Source of the DNA: an uncultured Bacteroidales bacterium
Lineage (GTDB): Bacteria; Bacteroidota; Bacteroidia; Bacteroidales; Bacteroidaceae
Length of the DNA: 64,000 nucleotides
Direction: 5' to 3'
NCBI GenBank assembly: GCA_902768125.1
Contig: CACXKA010000003.1
Location: 268,658-332,657 of the forward strand
Shown: piece after piece, positions 61,358 through 64,000 of the stretch
How the letters are laid out: each line of letters starts with the position of its first letter
How positions within the stretch are numbered: position 1 is the first letter of the stretch
Program-made: the position numbers and the translations under genes
The notes under the pieces: generated by a model
The model's database searches: none
What the model was told of the DNA's origin: nothing
The model's input: only the letters and a program-made list of their open reading frames with translations

Positions 61358-63892
61358 TCACTCATTCACCAACACTTTTCCGTCTTGGGTCATTCCTTCC
61401 ACACTGATGTACATTTCCTCGCAAGTGGAGTTATTGAAGAACTCCACCTTGGCTTTGCCTTCAGCGTTGGTAGTGATGTTGGGTTGCCACCAGATGGTGC
61501 GTCGGAAATCTGCCATAGGAGGAATCACGCTGTAGTCCTCAGTCTTGAAGGTGGAAGCTTGGTTGAAACCTTGGAAGTAGGTGCGGCGAAGTCCTTTGTT
61601 ACCTGTCGAGTAGAACTTGATGTGTTCATAGAGATAGATATTGGCCCTGTTACCCATTTCGCGAGGATCAGCAGGCACAATATAGATGGATTTCACATCG
61701 TCCAGCCACATCTCTGCTGGATCGGGAGATGAGTTCCTTTCTCCATTGGACACAATCCAATTAATACCCCTTCCGTCATATCGAGGGAGCAACGTCATCT
61801 TCTCATTATACTCAAAGAGGGAATTCTTCTGTTTCAGGTAGCTGAACAGATATGGCACCTCTTCACCTCGGTCGAGGATGTTGTCCAATTCCCTGTCCGC
61901 ATTGTAGTAGAGGGTTGCATACTGACGACCATACGCCTCGTTCTTCCAACGCCAGTCGTCATTCGTGAAATATCGCTTCTTTGCCTTCACGGTCACGTTC
62001 TGCAATACGTGTTCCTTCTTGGTGATGGGGATGAAGACATCTTCCTCGTCCAGTTCCTCGAAGGGCTTTTTCACGAAGGTGTTGGGTGCCAGTGGATGCA
62101 GGATATCTGCTTCTGTCGGGGTGATGAACCTCGGCGTGGGTGAGAACTGCCTGTCAATACCTACATAGTAGGTCTTCAGCACATCCTTCTTCTTTTTCGC
62201 ATCCCTTGCCGTATAGATGCACATTCTCCACTCTCCATCCAGAAACGGCATCTTGAAAGCGTAGTTGCCTAAGGAATCGGTCCTAGTATCGCCAATCAGA
62301 CTCTGACCTTCTTTGTTATAGAGGATGGCTTGCAGATGAACGCCTCCCACGGGATTGTGCTTCCGATAGGCTCTCAGTTGTCCGTTCAAGTAGAAATGGT
62401 CCTCAATCGGTTGCGCCTTACGGAAGATGTAGGTCTCCGACATCAGTCGCCAGTCATAGCGTCGCCATCCCTGCGTCATCATCAGCAGATCGGCATTCTT
62501 CCGATGCTCTTCATCGTCCGCCTCGAAATAATACTCCACATTTGGGATAAAGCCCTTCACATCCGACGAGAGCATCATCCACGTCTTCATGTTGCCCTTC
62601 TTGCCGTTGGTCATCGTATGGGCATCCATAGCAGAGAAAGATAGGTTGGCGTTGGGGAGTGTGTGCAATTCCAGTTCCACTTTACCACAGGGTTTCAGTC
62701 TTTCCGTCTTAGCCACAACACGAATGGTGTCGGCATCATTCTGCTTGGGACAGCAGAAGAAGAGCCTCTCCGCCAAGATGGCACCCTTGCTGTCAAAGAC
62801 CGTCATCTGGCTCACCCCTTCTGGCATCATCTGCCTGTCCAGTTCCATCTCTATCAGGGGCGCAGCAGTCAGTGTGTCGCAACGCAGGATGTTTCCATTG
62901 TGCATGATGACATAGCCCAGCAGGTTGCCACAGATGCCGTCCGTGCATTGGAGGGTGGCAAGCATTTGCTCACTCACCACATCCATGTGGAGGGCACATC
63001 CCTCTTTTTTCACTTGAGGCATCGAGAAGAATTGCACTCCCTTTCGCTTCGGAATCCCTTTCCGATTGGCAGGTCTGAGGTTTTGCATCTGGAAGGTCAA
63101 TCCACTCATGTCGGGCACCAACTCGAAAACACCCTTGCCCAGCGTGTCGGTCTCAACAGCAGCGAGAATGTCCCCTTTCCCATTCATCACGAAGCCGTCA
63201 CTCTCGTAGGGATAGCCGTTGTCATCCACCGCCATCATGGCGACCCGACATCGTTTTCCTGCAATCATGTCGCCTCCCTCAGGGTAGAACTGCACGCTGA
63301 TGGTCTTCATCAGGTTGCGGATGTCAATGCCGTTGTCCATCGTGTTCACGTAGAGCGAGTCCCCTCTGTCTCGGTTGTTCGGCTCCCTGAACTTATAGAG
63401 ACCGCTTTTGATGTTCAAGTCAGAGTAGTCACCCTCCGTCTTGGGTTTCTTGAACACAGGGAACACTCGTGAGAACACAGCGTTCGTACCCCAATTGGTC
63501 ATATATCGGGTATATGCCCTCACCTCATAGAAGCCTGAACCCAACAGGGAATCCAACTGCAGTTCCCCATGTGACACGCCTAAGGAATCAATGGGATACT
63601 TGCGTGTCTTGATGATGTCTCCGCTTGGATTCAGCAGCTCCACATACAGCACCTTGCTCAGATCTGACAGATGCCCATTGTCCGTCCTTGTCACGTAAGC
63701 CTTGAACCAAAGGGTTTCATTCTCGAAGTACCCCATATTGTCAAAGTGCAGATACACCTTCTCCTGAGGCACCACCTTGTTGAAGTTCATCGCCTTTTGG
63801 ATATACGACAAGATGCGGTTCGCCTCCTCGCTCTGTGCATGGAGCGACAAGGCAAGGAACAATAGTAATAATATGTGGAGCAATTTAGGCAT
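61358..63892 (-). CDS. Large exported MG2-domain protein
   Basis: The 844-residue protein has a signal peptide (LLLLFLALSLHAQ) and an N-terminal macroglobulin-like MG2 domain (about 40-140; PQEKVYLHFDNMGYFENETLWFK style, spread over 42-65). Several beta-sandwich modules follow, and the C-terminal part (about 620-844) has the ISVEGMTQDGKVLV end typical of Bacteroidetes MG2/TonB-plug-like surface proteins. Function is unknown; members may scaffold outer-membrane or adhesion complexes. The start at 63892 is the only ATG before the signal peptide. It lies at the window edge, so upstream partners are not visible. Confidence 0.78.
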   Translation of the reverse strand: MPKLLHILLLLFLALSLHAQSEEANRILSYIQKAMNFNKVVPQEKVYLHFDNMGYFENETLWFKAYVTRTDNGHLSDLSKVLYVELLNPSGDIIKTRKYPIDSLGVSHGELQLDSLLGSGFYEVRAYTRYMTNWGTNAVFSRVFPVFKKPKTEGDYSDLNIKSGLYKFREPNNRDRGDSLYVNTMDNGIDIRNLMKTISVQFYPEGGDMIAGKRCRVAMMAVDDNGYPYESDGFVMNGKGDILAAVETDTLGKGVFELVPDMSGLTFQMQNLRPANRKGIPKRKGVQFFSMPQVKKEGCALHMDVVSEQMLATLQCTDGICGNLLGYVIMHNGNILRCDTLTAAPLIEMELDRQMMPEGVSQMTVFDSKGAILAERLFFCCPKQNDADTIRVVAKTERLKPCGKVELELHTLPNANLSFSAMDAHTMTNGKKGNMKTWMMLSSDVKGFIPNVEYYFEADDEEHRKNADLLMMTQGWRRYDWRLMSETYIFRKAQPIEDHFYLNGQLRAYRKHNPVGGVHLQAILYNKEGQSLIGDTRTDSLGNYAFKMPFLDGEWRMCIYTARDAKKKKDVLKTYYVGIDRQFSPTPRFITPTEADILHPLAPNTFVKKPFEELDEEDVFIPITKKEHVLQNVTVKAKKRYFTNDDWRWKNEAYGRQYATLYYNADRELDNILDRGEEVPYLFSYLKQKNSLFEYNEKMTLLPRYDGRGINWIVSNGERNSSPDPAEMWLDDVKSIYIVPADPREMGNRANIYLYEHIKFYSTGNKGLRRTYFQGFNQASTFKTEDYSVIPPMADFRRTIWWQPNITTNAEGKAKVEFFNNSTCEEMYISVEGMTQDGKVLVNE

Positions 63893-64000
63893 GGGTGGTT
63901 ATTACTTTTTTAATTGTTGACAGCACAGAACTTCACAGCCCCGTGCTGCCCTCAGCGTGATTTTTCTTGCATGTGTTGCTACTAAATCTTTTACTAATCT

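Noticed and set aside
61358-61360. Selenocysteine or readthrough at the MG2 gene TGA
   Set aside because: The protein already ends with the usual family C-terminus, and no SECIS-like hairpin was recognised after the TGA.

Overview
The window reads as a chromosome segment of a Bacteroidales bacterium, most likely Prevotellaceae (Prevotella/Segatella type). The signs are: promoters of the Bacteroidetes primary-sigma type (TTTG, 19-20 bases, TAnnTTTG) in front of many genes; a short primary sigma factor; a type IX secretion C-terminal sorting domain; numerous lipoproteins; a BtuB-like TonB-dependent receptor with an unusual extended leader; a purH-mreBCD-mrdA-rodA order; and secreted xylan/arabinan enzymes. 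Genes are tightly packed and nearly all recognisable. No rRNA, tRNA, insertion sequence, prophage or CRISPR array was seen. This affiliation is inferred from gene content only.

Layout. 1-7947 (minus): galE, a 1,466-residue secreted CotH/lamin-tail protein, a DUF4421 protein and a Gfo/Idh/MocA oxidoreductase. 8076-22370 (plus, almost gap-free): rlmD, an RluA-type pseudouridine synthase, rpoD (interrupted by a 2-base insertion), then a coupled cassette of a small secreted protein, a clostripain-family lipoprotein, an HPr-kinase-like protein, a Ser/His signal-peptidase-like protein and a PqqD-like protein, followed by ung, a phospholipase-D/cardiolipin-synthase protein, a GH10-like secreted hydrolase, guaA and a GH51 arabinofuranosidase. 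22441-26339 (minus): a membrane-stress-like operon of DUF2975 protein, small membrane protein, XRE regulator, CPBP protease and SppA. 26654-29107 (plus): TlpA-like thioredoxin protein and DUF6078 protein. 29179-31717 (minus): MFS transporter, folB and a free-standing domain resembling the C-terminus of class II ribonucleotide reductase. 31853-32593: nitroreductase.

32706-45118 (minus): dnaA with an AT-rich upstream region that carries a parS-like palindrome, mlaD, an N-acetylmuramoyl-L-alanine amidase with SPOR domain, then a seven-gene run purH(N-terminal domain only)-mreB-mreC-mreD-mrdA-rodA-TonB receptor, which couples cell-wall elongation to nucleotide synthesis and outer-membrane uptake. 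45391-53982: TonB C-terminal protein, glycine-zipper lipoprotein, nudC, GH25 lysozyme, a 340-base gap that may hold a small RNA, dnaJ, grpE, a papain-like peptidase, an M24 aminopeptidase P and a lipoprotein. 54061-57255: rpsA diverging from a four-module flavin reductase/rubredoxin/rubrerythrin fusion. 57383-63892: GH8 enzyme, fasciclin lipoprotein, a decayed gene remnant, and a large MG2-domain exported protein. The edges 1-139 and 63893-64000 hold nothing I can identify.

Most noteworthy: the HprK-like/S26/PqqD/clostripain cassette, which resembles parts of RiPP (lasso-peptide) maturation systems but lacks a cyclase; the rpoD frameshift; the parS-like palindrome near dnaA; free-standing NrdJ-C-terminal and IMP-cyclohydrolase domains; a three-unit 22-base tandem repeat; and a family of four-to-five-copy 7-8-base tandem repeats that sit between genes.
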